NCBI GenBank assembly: GCA_020353515.1
Contig: CP070695.1
Location: 2,180,292 to 2,244,291, forward strand
Source: Candidatus Heimdallarchaeota archaeon
Lineage (GTDB): Archaea; Asgardarchaeota; Heimdallarchaeia; Hodarchaeales; Hodarchaeaceae
DNA: 64,000 bases
Direction: 5' to 3'
Part shown: positions 53,553-63,105 of the stretch, piece by piece
Position numbering within the stretch: position 1 is the first letter of the stretch
Layout of the letters: the number at the start of each line of letters is the position of its first letter
Program-made: the position numbers and the translations under genes
Notes under the pieces: generated by a model
Told to the model about the DNA's origin: nothing
The model's database searches: none
Seen by the model: only the letters and a program-made list of their open reading frames with translations

Positions 53553-54953
53553 CTAACTTTCCCTAATTTTCGACGGAAAAAGTAAGGAGAATTGGAGGCC
53601 TTCTTTTGGTAAGATGTCGGTTACTGTTAATTTTCCACCTATTTCCCTGAGTAATACATCACTAAGATAGATATCCATTAGGAATTTTGATGAATCAGGT
53701 GGATCTGGAGTCTTAAGAAATGTTCTTCCATCATCAGTAATAATAATTGATAGTTGATTATCAGAAGTTGGTTTTACATCAATAACTATTTCTTGACAAG
53801 ATCGTGTTATTGAATTTTGGATAATCTGTTCAACTGCAATAGTTAAAATTCTGGGACATTCGTAGAGATATGACTGTTCAAGCTGTAGGTTGAACTTTAC
53901 TCGACAGTCTTTAGAAGAAACAACAGGAGTTATTATTTTATTTATCTCTGCCATTAATTCAGGAATAGAAACATGCAAAAGTGGGGATTTAATGATTGAG
54001 TTTATTTGTCTCAATTCTGTTATTTGATTATTGAATCGGATTACTTTTTCAATTATTTTCACTAATTTCTCTATTCTTTCGTGTTGTTCAGGTAGAGAGC
54101 TTTTAATGATATCTAGCCAACCCTGTGTGAGAAGTAATTGCTCTGAACTCTCTGCTATCATCATTCTGAGTAATGCTCCTTGATCATCTGCTATTTTTTG
54201 GATTCCTAGATAGCGATCAGTGATGTCAATACATATCATAATTGAACCTGTATAACCAGATTGAGAATCAAAGAGCGGTGCTGCAGAAATTAAAAATATT
54301 CTATCACGTCCGATCTTTGATATCATTTTCACTTCAATTTGTCTTGCTGATTCTTCTCTACCTCTAATTTGAGCTTTGATTGCTTGAAATCCGTCAGTAT
54401 AGGTAATCTTTGAGAAATTCTTGTTCATTAGTTCAGCTTTAGTATATCCTAATGAACGACAAATAATAGGATTTACAAAAGCAATATTCTCTTGTTTATC
54501 TAAGATAAGAAGGCCTTCGCGTAAATTTTCTACAAAAGCCCTATATCTCGCCTCTGATTCCTGTAATCGTTTTAAGAAATTATGTTGTTCGGTTATTTCT
54601 CGAATTAAGCCAAGAATGATATTGTAGCGTTGTATGTCTAGAATGGTAAAATCAAGTAAAATTATATTTTTTCCCCGTAGAAAGGCCCGAACTTCTCCTT
54701 GAAAATAGCCACTCTGCTGAAATGTTGTTAAGGGAGATTGAATATCCATAGGAAGAAGTAGATCCCAATAGACTTTACCATGAAGATCTTTAATTGATGT
54801 GTACCCATGAATCTGAGCGAAAATGTCATTACCAGTAATAATTTTTGCTGTATTACGATCTAGGACGAATACCCCAGAGGAGGAAACGTTAACGATGACT
54901 TGGTCTATGAAATCTATTATCTGCTCTTGGGGGTATAAATCGTTCCGACCCAA
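53553..54953 (-). CDS. PAS-containing histidine-kinase-like protein
   Basis: 466 residues. Two PAS domains: about 10-120 (NVSSSGVFVLDRNTAKIITG) and 135-255 (NLREGLLILDKQENIAFVNP). A helical DHp-like region covers 258-325, then a HATPase domain (AVEQIIQNSI, N box near 377; IIITDDGRTF; LLREIGGKLTV). The usual phospho-accepting His-Glu/Asp motif is not visible in the helical part, so signalling may be unusual. No membrane helix, so it is a cytoplasmic sensor. It sits between two related MFS genes and probably shares a transcript with the one downstream. Confidence 0.8.
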   Translation of the reverse strand: MGRNDLYPQEQIIDFIDQVIVNVSSSGVFVLDRNTAKIITGNDIFAQIHGYTSIKDLHGKVYWDLLLPMDIQSPLTTFQQSGYFQGEVRAFLRGKNIILLDFTILDIQRYNIILGLIREITEQHNFLKRLQESEARYRAFVENLREGLLILDKQENIAFVNPIICRSLGYTKAELMNKNFSKITYTDGFQAIKAQIRGREESARQIEVKMISKIGRDRIFLISAAPLFDSQSGYTGSIMICIDITDRYLGIQKIADDQGALLRMMIAESSEQLLLTQGWLDIIKSSLPEQHERIEKLVKIIEKVIRFNNQITELRQINSIIKSPLLHVSIPELMAEINKIITPVVSSKDCRVKFNLQLEQSYLYECPRILTIAVEQIIQNSITRSCQEIVIDVKPTSDNQLSIIITDDGRTFLKTPDPPDSSKFLMDIYLSDVLLREIGGKLTVTDILPKEGLQFSLLFPSKIRES

Positions 54954-55281
54954 AGTAATTCCCTTGCTGGGTCAATTCTTGATTGAGTAGTTCAGAATAT
55001 CGTACTGTTTAAAGGTAAGATTAAAACAATCCACCTTTATACTGAAATCTTGGCCATTACGCGTACAAAAGGTTATCTAGAGAATATTTCCGGATATAAA
55101 CGTTCTAGAGAATCTGTCCGCAGATAATGTTGAAAATCTTCATAATTCGAAACTAATTTCCTTTCTCAATAGAAATTTACTGCAGAAATCACTTTAAAAT
55201 TTAAAATATTAGAAGAGTTCGCTTATAAACAATTTTATTAACATTAATTCAAAACACTGAGAGAATAATAACTGAACACGA
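54954..55281. other. Divergent intergenic region with paired direct repeats
   Basis: 328 bases between the PAS kinase and the MFS gene at 55282, no open frame of note. It contains two copies of a TCTAGAGAAT-based repeat at 55076 and 55104, listed separately. Promoters for both directions should be here. Confidence 0.5.
55076..55123 (+). repeat. Two 20-base direct repeats, possible operator
   Basis: TCTAGAGAATATTTCCGGAT at 55076-55095 and TCTAGAGAATCTGTCCGCAG at 55104-55123 agree at 16 of 20 bases and are 28 bases apart, close to the helical phase of DNA on two or three turns. They lie between two divergent genes, so a regulator-binding site is plausible. Inference from position. Confidence 0.45.
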
Positions 55282-56553
55282 GTGAATGGGTTGAAAGTAG
55301 AAAATAAAATCATCTTTTGGGCAAGTATAGGTCACTTTTGTAATCATATTGGTAATTATCTAACACCTGCACTCTTAATTTATCTTCAAACAGACATCCC
55401 CCTAACACAAACGGAACGAGGTCTCCTAGGTTCCATTCCAATGATTCTATTAGTACTCCTTTCTTCTCTAGTGGGTTGGCTAGGGGATAGATATCCGAAA
55501 TGGAAGAAACATATGATTTGGTTTGGAATATTAGGTATTGGATTCTTTGGAATTTTGATGTCTTATGCAAATTCATTCTTCGATCTAGCAATTGCTACAG
55601 TAGTGCTAGGTTTTGCACTTTCTACTTACCATCCACTGGCTTTCACTTTTATCAATACGATGGACAATAAAGATCGGAATATGGGAATAAATGCTGTATC
55701 AGGGAATTTTGGGAGTGCGATTACTCCTTTTATTGCAATGATCTTCGCTATTTTTTGGGGATGGAGAATGGCTTTCCTAGGTTTTTCTCTCTTCCAGATT
55801 TTGATTGGTTTCTCTTTCGCTGTTATCTTCCCGAACGATCAAAAGACTCATTCTAGCCTGAATGATTATACTCAAAAAGAACACAAAGACGAAGTTCCAT
55901 TTACAGAATCCAATTTTTTCATTTTATCCATTTTACTGGTTCTGATTTCAGCAGCTCGAGCTCCTGTTTTCCGCTGTATTTCTTATTTCACAACAGTGGT
56001 CTTTAAAGATGCCTTTTTATTCACTAATATTGAATCATCAATACTTTCCGCCTTAATTTTAGGAGTTGGAGCCTTTGCAACCTTTCTAATGGGAACAATA
56101 AACAATAGGAAGGCAATTAAAGGAGTAGGGAGAGACGAACGCGTCAATTTCAGGATAAACTCGATTCTTCTCTCCAATGGTGCTGCAGCATTGCTGCTTA
56201 TTTTACTAGTCATTCTCCCAATGTCAAGTACATTGCCTATATTGTTTGTATATATTTTCCTCTCATTTTTTTTCTTCCTTGGTGCTGCAATTTTACCTAC
56301 CATTTTGAGTGAGGTCACAGGTCCATCTCATGGAATGGCTAGTTCAATGGGGCTCCTTTTTACTGGTGCAACATTAACAGGAGCTGTTGCTCCTACAGTT
56401 TTTGGTTTTCTTGCCGATGAACTAGGATTTGAGGCAAGCTTCCTCTTCTTAGGTAGTGTTGCTTTGTTATGTTTAATCCTGATTATTCTGTTTAAATTCG
56501 TCTATCGGGCAATTACTAAGCGGAATGATATTAACCACTCCTTAGCTGAATAA
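55282..56553 (+). CDS. MFS transporter, fosmidomycin-resistance-like
   Basis: 423 residues with 12 hydrophobic helices. The N-terminal ASIGHFCNHIGNYLTPALLI and LGFALSTYHPLAFTFINT near 115 match the gene at 52240 in place and pattern, so the two are paralogues. The GWLGDRYPKWKK loop near 68 fits the MFS GxxxDRxG motif. Likely an exporter; substrate unknown. It is divergent from the PAS kinase gene across a region with paired repeats. Convergent with sufB, with a 12-base gap. Confidence 0.88.
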   Translation: MNGLKVENKIIFWASIGHFCNHIGNYLTPALLIYLQTDIPLTQTERGLLGSIPMILLVLLSSLVGWLGDRYPKWKKHMIWFGILGIGFFGILMSYANSFFDLAIATVVLGFALSTYHPLAFTFINTMDNKDRNMGINAVSGNFGSAITPFIAMIFAIFWGWRMAFLGFSLFQILIGFSFAVIFPNDQKTHSSLNDYTQKEHKDEVPFTESNFFILSILLVLISAARAPVFRCISYFTTVVFKDAFLFTNIESSILSALILGVGAFATFLMGTINNRKAIKGVGRDERVNFRINSILLSNGAAALLLILLVILPMSSTLPILFVYIFLSFFFFLGAAILPTILSEVTGPSHGMASSMGLLFTGATLTGAVAPTVFGFLADELGFEASFLFLGSVALLCLILIILFKFVYRAITKRNDINHSLAE

Positions 56554-56565
56554 TTATTGACTTGC

Positions 56566-57789
56566 TTAAAATCCTGTAGGAATTGAGGTTATTTTTTCAA
56601 GTTCTGCTTTAATTTCGGGTCTCAAGCCTTCAATATCTATACTCAAAAAACCTCTCACGATTAAATCAGTTGCCTCTTCTTCCGTCATCCCCCGAGCCAT
56701 GAGGTAGTTAAGCTGATCCTCACCAATACGCCCAATAGAAGCCTCATGTGACATTTCAAGATCAGGTCTGTCGGCTAGAAGTTCAGGAATGGCATGGATT
56801 ATCCCTCTCTTAGCTAGAATAAGTCCATTACATTCTAAATGCGCCTTAATTTCAGATGCTTGACCATCAAGGATCCCGCGAGCAATGATTGTTCCGCCTA
56901 TAGTGGCAGCACGCGAAATAACTTCTGCACGAGAACGATCACCTTGAAGCACAACACGCCCTCCAACATCCATAGTAGAGCCAGGATGACCATATAAGAT
57001 GCTGTTGTACCGTGCTATCGCATCAGCTTCTAAAATAGTTGTTGGGAAAAGCTGTAAGGATCTAACAGGATCCATCGCGATGTAATTACTCGTGAAATTC
57101 CCTCCTTCTCCTACAGTGGTGACTGAACGAGGTCTCACATCAAAATTTTCAGCCCAGTTATGTATCATTGTGAATGCAAGAGAAGCATTTTCTTTAACAT
57201 AGAATTCAGAAACACCAATATGCATTCCTGCTTTAGCACTGGTAGCACATCCCGTAATAATGTGGATATCACTTTTTTCTTCAGCTATCACAATGTTATG
57301 AACATTTTGAGCTCCAAAGTTGCGAGAGATAAAAAGACAAGATTGTAAAGGATAAGTTATTTTTGCTCCTGCTTTTGCTCGAATAAAATAACCACGAGTA
57401 CGATGCAGCTCTGTTTCCGCTGTATACTTATCGGTATCAACAGGTACATTTTTCCACCAATAGTCTTGTAACCAATCCCCATATTCCTCCCAAGCGACAT
57501 CGATTGGTAGAACTTCTACTCCAGGATCCTTACTTTTGTGACAAATAGCATCAAAATCGTACTGTAAGTAGCTTCCTGATGTTCTTGAATCACTATCTGA
57601 AAATCCTGCTTTTCGTAACAGATTAATTTCTTGTCGTGAGCTAAGTTCTGAAGGATTGTCAATAGATTCGTGAATGTTAACTTCTGGAAGCTTAAACTGA
57701 TTTAAGTCGATATCTACTCCATATTTTGCTTTTTTTGAAGTAGCTTGACGTGCTCGATCCTCAAGCCTATCGTCAGATATTTTTTCCAT
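56566..57789 (-). CDS. sufB: SufB/SufD-type Fe-S assembly scaffold
   Basis: 407 residues from ATG 57789, which is preferred because the longer frame would overlap sufC. The C-terminal half is a right-handed beta-helix typical of SufB/D, with YNSILYGHPGSTMDVGGRVV, SRAEVISRAATIGGTIIARG and ECNGLILAKRGIIHAIPELLA. The last part, LEMSHEASIGRIGEDQLNYL and ARGMTEEEATDLIVRGFL, is the usual SufB/D ending. It receives sulfur and iron to build clusters with SufC. Seven bases separate it from sufC. Confidence 0.92.
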   Translation of the reverse strand: MEKISDDRLEDRARQATSKKAKYGVDIDLNQFKLPEVNIHESIDNPSELSSRQEINLLRKAGFSDSDSRTSGSYLQYDFDAICHKSKDPGVEVLPIDVAWEEYGDWLQDYWWKNVPVDTDKYTAETELHRTRGYFIRAKAGAKITYPLQSCLFISRNFGAQNVHNIVIAEEKSDIHIITGCATSAKAGMHIGVSEFYVKENASLAFTMIHNWAENFDVRPRSVTTVGEGGNFTSNYIAMDPVRSLQLFPTTILEADAIARYNSILYGHPGSTMDVGGRVVLQGDRSRAEVISRAATIGGTIIARGILDGQASEIKAHLECNGLILAKRGIIHAIPELLADRPDLEMSHEASIGRIGEDQLNYLMARGMTEEEATDLIVRGFLSIDIEGLRPEIKAELEKITSIPTGF

Positions 57790-57796
57790 TTTCAAC

Positions 57797-58594
57797 TCAC
57801 CCACCCACAAGTTTAAGCTGAAGCTGATCATCTAAACGTTCGTGACAACGGATACACTCGGGATATCCTAAATTTCTGATATCTTCCAATAACCGGGAAG
57901 GAGTTCCAGTACAACCAATATGTCCTTGACACATTACATGGGCTTTGTCAGTATGAATGTAATCCAAGATGTGACCTGTGTGCGTAATTACAAGTCCTGC
58001 CTTCTTTTTTAACCATGGTTGCGATGGTTGTCGGGGACCCGTACCCAACAAAGCATTTGTCATTTTCCCAATTAACTTCATAGCTTGAATGTCAACGCCT
58101 GACTCTGGTTCATCAAGAAGAAGGAAATCCGGATCTTGAAGAAGTAATTGTAACAATTCTGATCGTTTAATTTCTCCTCCTGAAAAGTGAACATTTAGAT
58201 CACGCTCAAGAAAATCTCGCATTTCAAGTTCTTTTGCCCTTCTCCCTATTTCTGCAGTCGTTTCGTTTTGACTTTTTACAAGGAATTCTGCTACTTTGTT
58301 TAATTTCAATCCAGGGACATTAGGGGGCCTCTGGAAAGAGATACCAATTCCCATCTTCGCTCGTTCTGTGATCGATTTACCTGTGATGTTAATTCCTTTA
58401 AATAGAATTGAACCTTGGACAACATGGTACTGGGGAAAACCCATAATGGTCTGAATCAATGTGGACTTCCCTGAACCATTTGGTCCGAAAAGAACATGGA
58501 TTTCACCCTCAGGTACACTTAAGTTTAAATTCCTAAGTATGACCTTTCCAGGCTCTTCTTTTACTTCAACAGTCAGATTCTGAATTCTCAACAT
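57797..58594 (-). CDS. sufC: SufC ATPase
   Basis: 265 residues of ABC-ATPase type. Walker A is GPNGSGKST at residues 37-45, the signature appears as FSGGE near 137, and Walker B is DFLLLDEPESGVD near 155. LNLSVPEGEIHVLFGPNG and SFQRPPNVPG are typical of SufC. It powers Fe-S cluster assembly with SufB. The C-terminal tail has two Cys (CIRCHE), perhaps incidental. It is the first gene of a sufC-sufB operon, the minimal archaeal SUF set. Confidence 0.95.
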   Translation of the reverse strand: MLRIQNLTVEVKEEPGKVILRNLNLSVPEGEIHVLFGPNGSGKSTLIQTIMGFPQYHVVQGSILFKGINITGKSITERAKMGIGISFQRPPNVPGLKLNKVAEFLVKSQNETTAEIGRRAKELEMRDFLERDLNVHFSGGEIKRSELLQLLLQDPDFLLLDEPESGVDIQAMKLIGKMTNALLGTGPRQPSQPWLKKKAGLVITHTGHILDYIHTDKAHVMCQGHIGCTGTPSRLLEDIRNLGYPECIRCHERLDDQLQLKLVGG

Positions 58595-58873
58595 TAATAT
58601 TCACTTCATTCAAAAATGAATGTCTTGTTCTATTCATACCGAAGTTCCATAAGTATAATCTTGACAAATATTTCGAATAATGCAGTATCATTCTAAGAAT
58701 TAAAAATTCTTCAGTGAACTTCAATTTTTATCGTCGGTAAGTAAATTCCAACTAAGAACACTAGGTGAGGCTTACGAAATTTCAATACTGACTCGAAATT
58801 CGAAGAGATTGACGAGGTAGATTCTTATAGATGAAATTTATAATAGGTCAACTAAATGATTCCACCTTCTCTT

Positions 58874-58881
58874 GGAGGTGA
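58874..58881 (+). promoter_or_regulatory. Strong Shine-Dalgarno GGAGGTGA
   Basis: GGAGGTGA is a full match to the anti-SD core. It lies 11 bases before the TTG at 58893 and decides that TTG as the start of the GTPase gene. Such a strong site contrasts with its leaderless or weak-SD neighbours. Confidence 0.6.
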
Positions 58882-58892
58882 CATAAATTTCC

Positions 58893-59912
58893 TTGTTAAA
58901 AAGACTCTTTAGACGACATTCTAAAGAAGAGAAGACAACTTCTACTCCACCTAAAGAAGAGTTAATTACATTTATAGGAGAAGCTTATGGAGGAAAAACG
59001 ACAATTCTGCATCGCTTAAGAACAGGGGAATTTTACAGCAGTTCAGTTCGAACGATGGGATTAAATGTCGATAGTTTTGAATACCGTAATGTCCAATTTC
59101 AAGCATTCGATTTAGGCGGCCAGGAGAGTTTCCACATGATTTGGGGTGATTATTTGAGGCTTTCCACCGCAGTAGTCTTTGTAGTCGACTGTTCTAACCC
59201 CCAAAGCTTCGGATCGAGTAAAGCAGCACTATATAATGCGATGCCAAGTATCCCTGAAAATGCCATTCTTCTCATTGCAGCAAATAAAGCAGACATTTCA
59301 GGGGTGGATCCATATGTTACTTTACTCAAGCATTTTGATCTATACGATATTCAACAGAAAGGAAATTTTCGTGCTATCAATATATTCCACATGTCTGCAA
59401 AGACTGGATCAAACTTCTACCAAGCATTCGATTGGCTTATTGAAACTTTAACAGGGGAAATAATTCTTCCAAACATCCACATTCACAATGTTTGTATTTA
59501 TCAAACTGATTCTGGTCTCCTGATTGGTAGTAGTTCTGCGACTCAAGGTCAATCACATTATGATCCAGCGTTGTTAACAAGTATGTTCTCAGCTGTAAAT
59601 ACCTTTGCGGAGGCATCGATGGGCGCAGGAGTGAGAGAGATACTTATGAAAAGAAGTAGCACAGCTGGCACCGATGAGGTTTCAGATAACTATAAATTAG
59701 TCCGTGTTGAAGAATCAGACTTTTCAGTAATCTTGATTGTTGATGAATCCGATTCTATGAGAAAGAGTGTAAAAATAGGTAAAGATTTACTAATTTGGAC
59801 CAGGATAAAGATTCCTGAGACTGTTAGGCTCATTGAGCAGATTGATGGAGAAGAAATCCAGACCTATCTATCAATGAAATTCCCAGAAGATCTTATTATG
59901 GCCAATACATAA
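58893..59912 (+). CDS. Arf-like small GTPase fused to a longin/roadblock-like domain
   Basis: 339 residues. Residues 22-190 are a small GTPase: Walker A GEAYGGKT (29-36), switch I Thr54 in RTMGLNV, DLGGQE (73-78) as in Arf/Rab/SRbeta, NKAD (131-134) and SAK (168-170). TMGLNV and the DLGGQE form point to Arf. Residues 195-335 form an alpha/beta module (HNVCIYQTDSGLLIGSSS, a helix with SAVNTFAEASM, FSVILIVDESDS) that looks like longin or roadblock-type. Basic N-terminus, no lipidation Gly. A fused trafficking-type switch is inferred, not shown. Confidence 0.8.
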   Translation: MLKRLFRRHSKEEKTTSTPPKEELITFIGEAYGGKTTILHRLRTGEFYSSSVRTMGLNVDSFEYRNVQFQAFDLGGQESFHMIWGDYLRLSTAVVFVVDCSNPQSFGSSKAALYNAMPSIPENAILLIAANKADISGVDPYVTLLKHFDLYDIQQKGNFRAINIFHMSAKTGSNFYQAFDWLIETLTGEIILPNIHIHNVCIYQTDSGLLIGSSSATQGQSHYDPALLTSMFSAVNTFAEASMGAGVREILMKRSSTAGTDEVSDNYKLVRVEESDFSVILIVDESDSMRKSVKIGKDLLIWTRIKIPETVRLIEQIDGEEIQTYLSMKFPEDLIMANT

Positions 59913-59934
59913 TAAAACCTAACTGAGAGAATAC

Positions 59935-61527
59935 TTAACGAGAATTCATCCGTTTAAACCATTTCTTATTCTGCTTGTAGAGATTTTTAAATTCGTTGAA
60001 TAATCGATCATATAATACCCGATTCTCTGGATTTGGATGAAATTCTCTATCAAAATGAATGATATTTTTAATTTCACGAATCTCATTTAGTTCTCCTAAT
60101 GCCATCTTTGCTATAACAGCTGCTCCAATAGCTCCAGCTTCTTGAGGTTCTTTTACCCTAAGTATTCTCCTATTTAGAACGTCTGCATATATTTGACACC
60201 AAACATCAGATTTTGCCCCTCCACCAATGATACTTAGGGTTTCGACTGGGGAATATAATTTCTCCACGACTTCTAAGGCCCATTTAGCATTTAATGCAAC
60301 TCCCTCGAAAATAGATCTAAGCAAATGTCTTCGATCATGATCTAATGAGACATTCACAAGTCCAGCACGAACATGGTCGTCATCTAAAGGACATCGTTCG
60401 CCAAAGAGCCAGGGCATAAACATCAAATAGGTCCCACCTTTCCCCTTAGCTCCAGGTCCACATTGAGCAACTAATTCATCAAAGATTTCATAGATTTGTT
60501 TCTTTTCCTTCTCCTGGAGTTCTTCTTTAAAGTAAAGGATACTATTTTTAACCCACTCTAAAGCAGCTCCAGCAATCTCTTGGTGGCCTAAAATTAAGTA
60601 GAATTTGTCAGGAAACGCACTACCTACACAACCCGTATAATGATTAATATCCACCTTCCGATCAGAAACATGACCAGCAACCCAACCACTTGTTCCAATC
60701 TGGCAATGTAATTCCCCATCCAGAATTGCACCAGAACCTATCGCTGCAGCTGTTACGTCACCAGCTCCACAAATAACAGGTATACCTTGCTGAAGACCAA
60801 GAATTTCTGAAGCTTCACTATTTAGATCTCCAATAATATCAGTAGGTTTACGGATTTCTGGAAGTTTATCCATATCAATTTTGTAGGTTTTACAAAGAGA
60901 TTTAGACCATTCATTCCGTGGTTCTCCATTTTTCTTACGAGTATCCATTAACCACCAAACATAAGCCAAATCGCTTGTTGTTGCCATTTTACCTGTTAAT
61001 CGAAAAAGAACATAATCTTTAACGTCGAGAAATTTATAAGTTCGTTTATATATCTCTGGTTTTTTATCTTTTAACCATAGAATCTTTGGAATTTGATCCT
61101 TTCCAGCTAAACCAGGACCTCCCCCTGTTATGCGAAGAAATTTTAAGAATAATCGATAAGGATTGTACCCCATTACTCGTGGCCACGGAAAAACCTTTTT
61201 AATATATTCTGCTCCTCGTGCATCCAACCAAATCATACAGTGCATTAAAGGCGTTCCATTTTGGTCTACTGGTAACAATCCCTGCATTTGTGAGCAAAAG
61301 GTTAAAGCAGCAATATCTTTGGGCTGAGAACCTGTTTTTTCCAGAAGCTTTCTCGTCGTCGATACGACGGTACGCCACCAGTCTTCTGGATTGTGCTCAG
61401 CATACCCCTGTTGAGGATATATCGTTTCAAACTGTGCTGTTGCAGAATTTATAAATTCCATTTCGTTAGAAACAAGAACAGCTTTAGTTGCTGTCGTTCC
61501 CAAATCATAAGCTAAGAATTTACCCAT
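59935..61527 (-). CDS. FGGY-family carbohydrate kinase, xylulokinase-like
   Basis: 530 residues from ATG 61527 (a TTG at 61536 is possible). The ATPase-type phosphate loop FLAYDLGTTATKAVLV opens the protein, then FCSQMQGLLPVD near 81, VICGAGDVTAAAIGSGA near 252 and IIGGGAKSDVWCQIYADVLN near 438 as the adenosine-binding site. It resembles xylulokinases, which phosphorylate a ketose or polyol. It follows the aminotransferase gene by 17 bases, so the pair may handle one substrate, such as an amino sugar; that is inference. Confidence 0.9.
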   Translation of the reverse strand: MGKFLAYDLGTTATKAVLVSNEMEFINSATAQFETIYPQQGYAEHNPEDWWRTVVSTTRKLLEKTGSQPKDIAALTFCSQMQGLLPVDQNGTPLMHCMIWLDARGAEYIKKVFPWPRVMGYNPYRLFLKFLRITGGGPGLAGKDQIPKILWLKDKKPEIYKRTYKFLDVKDYVLFRLTGKMATTSDLAYVWWLMDTRKKNGEPRNEWSKSLCKTYKIDMDKLPEIRKPTDIIGDLNSEASEILGLQQGIPVICGAGDVTAAAIGSGAILDGELHCQIGTSGWVAGHVSDRKVDINHYTGCVGSAFPDKFYLILGHQEIAGAALEWVKNSILYFKEELQEKEKKQIYEIFDELVAQCGPGAKGKGGTYLMFMPWLFGERCPLDDDHVRAGLVNVSLDHDRRHLLRSIFEGVALNAKWALEVVEKLYSPVETLSIIGGGAKSDVWCQIYADVLNRRILRVKEPQEAGAIGAAVIAKMALGELNEIREIKNIIHFDREFHPNPENRVLYDRLFNEFKNLYKQNKKWFKRMNSR

Positions 61528-61544
61528 AATGAACAACCTAACCT

Positions 61545-62924
61545 CTACATATAATCTATAGCTTCGATAAGACTATTCTCAAAGACTTCTAAAATGTGAT
61601 CTGAATCCTCACGAGTAATTATTAGAGGTGGCTTAATTTTACAGACGTTCCTGAAAAGTTTCCCAATATCAGAAGAAATTGGAGCAGAATGACCAAAGAT
61701 TACCCCTTGATTTGTGGCTTCCTCTATGAGATCAGAACAAAGACCATTACCAGGTTCTTTGGTATCAGGATCATTAACGAGTTCAATGCCAATGAATAAG
61801 CCTGGACATCGAATATCACCAATAACGTCGTATTTCTTTTGTAATTGTCTTAATTTGGAGGTTAAATAATCTCCTTGTTCCCGGGTATTTTTTAACACAT
61901 CAGCTTTCTCGATATAATTGAGAAATACTAAGCCTGAAGTGAACATGAGAGGATTAGCACCAAACGTGGAATGCTCTTCAGCAGCATTAAAACCAGTCAA
62001 ATCGTCCCGGGCAATAGTTACACCCATAGGTAATCCACCTCCAACTGCTTTTGTCAAACAAGTGATATCAGGAACGACACCTTCATAATAATCCGATGCA
62101 AACCAGTAACCAATCCGAGTGAAAACCTGAGATTCGTCAAAAATTAAGTAAATGTCATTTTTTTGAGTATATTTCCTAAGTTCTTGCAGGAATTTAGTTG
62201 GAGCAGGAATGTGGCCACCTGGGGCTTGCATTGGTTCCATTAAAATCCCACAAACTTTATCTACAGAACCATACTCTATCATATGTTTTGCCAGTTCTAA
62301 ACACTCTAGATGGCAGGTTTTTTCATTTTCTTGTCCCATGGGGCAACGATAGCAATAGGGGAAAGGAATTTTGGAAACTCTATCAAAACCCCAAGGACGA
62401 AAACGTGTTACTCCCGCGAATCGTGTAGAAAGTGTCATTGTAGCAAGTGAACTGCCATGATAGCCACGAGTGAAAGTGTAGAAGTGTTCAGCATCTGGTT
62501 TATTCAGCATAGCTAAACGTAATGCCGCTTCTATTGCGGCACCTCCTCCCATGGCGTTAACTGCAATTCTTTTGAGATTTCCAGGAGCAATACTTGCCAT
62601 TTTATGAATAAATTTAACTCGAGGTATTGTTGGAAAACCATATCTGACATGGGTCAACCGTTTTAACTGCTCACTCACGGCAAACGCAACATCAGGATTG
62701 GCAAAACCGATATTACAAGTCCAAGCTTGTGCGGTACAATCCAAGAATTCTTTTCCTGTGTGATCCTTTAAATAGGAACCAGTACCTTTCACAAAGAGTT
62801 GATCATAAAAAGGAACCAGGCTTTTTTGATGGACTTCATTTATTTCATCATCAGTAATATCGGTGATCCAAGATAATATTTCATCATCTTTGAAAAGTCG
62901 TTCTTGATCTTCCATTTTCACCAT
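61545..62924 (-). CDS. Class III aminotransferase
   Basis: 459 residues of the PLP-dependent class III (ornithine/4-aminobutyrate) family. DGSYL-like GTGSYLKDHTGKEFLDC opens it, with VNAMGGGAAIEAALRLA near 122, YHGSSLATMT near 154, LIFDESQVF near 265 where Ser replaces the usual Val, and LTKAVGGGLPMG near 289 with the PLP Lys. A Cys cluster (CYRCPMGQENEKTCHLEC near 197) suggests a metal site. It uses an amino-acid donor to aminate a carbonyl. Upstream partner of the FGGY kinase. Confidence 0.88.
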   Translation of the reverse strand: MVKMEDQERLFKDDEILSWITDITDDEINEVHQKSLVPFYDQLFVKGTGSYLKDHTGKEFLDCTAQAWTCNIGFANPDVAFAVSEQLKRLTHVRYGFPTIPRVKFIHKMASIAPGNLKRIAVNAMGGGAAIEAALRLAMLNKPDAEHFYTFTRGYHGSSLATMTLSTRFAGVTRFRPWGFDRVSKIPFPYCYRCPMGQENEKTCHLECLELAKHMIEYGSVDKVCGILMEPMQAPGGHIPAPTKFLQELRKYTQKNDIYLIFDESQVFTRIGYWFASDYYEGVVPDITCLTKAVGGGLPMGVTIARDDLTGFNAAEEHSTFGANPLMFTSGLVFLNYIEKADVLKNTREQGDYLTSKLRQLQKKYDVIGDIRCPGLFIGIELVNDPDTKEPGNGLCSDLIEEATNQGVIFGHSAPISSDIGKLFRNVCKIKPPLIITREDSDHILEVFENSLIEAIDYM

Positions 62925-63105
62925 TCAACCTATTGATTTGTTTATTCAAAGAAGAATATATTTAATTAAGAGTTTTTCTGGAAGTTCCATCACTTCCTCA
63001 TAAACTATACCTTCAGCTAGAGAGTATGTAAAGAAAATAAGAGAGATTTTTTGATAGAAAAATTATTTTTAAAAATGATGAAGAGAAAGTTAGAAGAGCA
63101 AGAAG

